Positions 63,988 through 64,000 of a DNA stretch of 64,000 bases are shown in pieces. Made by a program: the position numbers and the translations under genes. Under the pieces are notes generated by a model. The model did no database searches. It saw only the letters and a program-made list of their open reading frames with translations, and was not told the DNA's origin. The stretch spans positions 1 through 64,000 of the forward strand of contig NZ_RQVQ01000007.1 of the NCBI RefSeq assembly GCF_003865405.1, given 5' to 3'. The stretch is from Paenimyroides tangerinum (lineage in GTDB: Bacteria > Bacteroidota > Bacteroidia > Flavobacteriales > Flavobacteriaceae). Position 1 is the first letter of the stretch, and every line of letters starts with the position of its first letter.

Positions 63988-64000
63988 TTATATATTGATA

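Overview
The window is an AT-rich chromosomal segment of a Bacteroidota member, most likely family Flavobacteriaceae (Flavobacterium/Myroides-like). Supporting signs are: T9SS type A C-terminal sorting domains on four proteins; GLPGLI, DUF6048, DUF6452 and DUF6495 families; lipoproteins whose lipidated Cys is followed by S-S-D-D; start codons with little Shine-Dalgarno complementarity; and many upstream boxes matching the Bacteroidota sigma-A consensus (TTTG, about 19 nt, TAnnTTTG). No rRNA, tRNA, CRISPR array, prophage or insertion sequence was recognised. No stretch above 300 bases lacks a gene; the longest gaps (9024-9282, 38531-38808, 349-589) hold promoters, terminators, a short repeat or a palindromic site.

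Layout. 0-6.7 kb (minus strand): a surface and adhesion block made of a truncated secreted beta-propeller-like gene, a 1648-residue PKD/Ig-like T9SS cargo, an HU-family DNA-binding protein and a lipoprotein, with an array of 22-bp hairpin repeats between the HU gene and the giant gene. 6.9-9.0 kb: a membrane-anchored TPR/AraC regulator, a dispersed repeat and a small gene. 9.3-25.9 kb: mostly metabolism and RNA modification (lplA, rlmD with DUF6452/DUF6048, GLPGLI gene, rocD, a cytidylyltransferase-like gene, a methyltransferase, a YkgJ-type protein, a NamZ-like lipoprotein, a LolC/E-like permease, ferredoxin and acyl-CoA reductase, a cysteine-free zinc-ribbon homologue, a Nif3-like gene, lpxK and a purine nucleoside phosphorylase). 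26-33 kb: small envelope and secreted proteins, including three T9SS cargos (endonuclease I, a GDSL hydrolase and a small protein that shares an almost identical sorting domain with the hydrolase), plus an RsmB-like methyltransferase and a HAD hydrolase. 33-45 kb: long-form GAPDH, HtrA, dapF-GNAT-mltG, a lysozyme-fold-like protein, a PadR-PspC stress module with a tiny downstream ORF, DUF4442-TIGR01777, rsmG and an aminotransferase. 45-49.8 kb: a TonB-dependent receptor, a second copy of the dispersed repeat, nadC-YihY-DUF2147. 49.8-56 kb: a second envelope block (EreA/ChaN-like protein, two S-S-D-D lipoproteins, an OmpA-family lipoprotein) divergent from a TPR histidine kinase and NarL-type regulator pair. 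56-64 kb: priA, rpsF-rpsR-rplI, DUF6495-ligA, an EEP-family phosphodiesterase and a 29-residue membrane peptide.

The window is largely ordinary flavobacterial chromosome. I see no clear new defence or mobile system. The features most worth a second look are the hairpin array at 5570-5695, the structured repeat pair at 8631 and 47391, the same-orientation palindrome TCAGGGTTTWCCCTTA upstream of two unrelated small genes, the recently homogenised sorting domains at 32.0 and 32.8 kb, and the two tiny hydrophobic ORFs at 39.8 and 63.8 kb.
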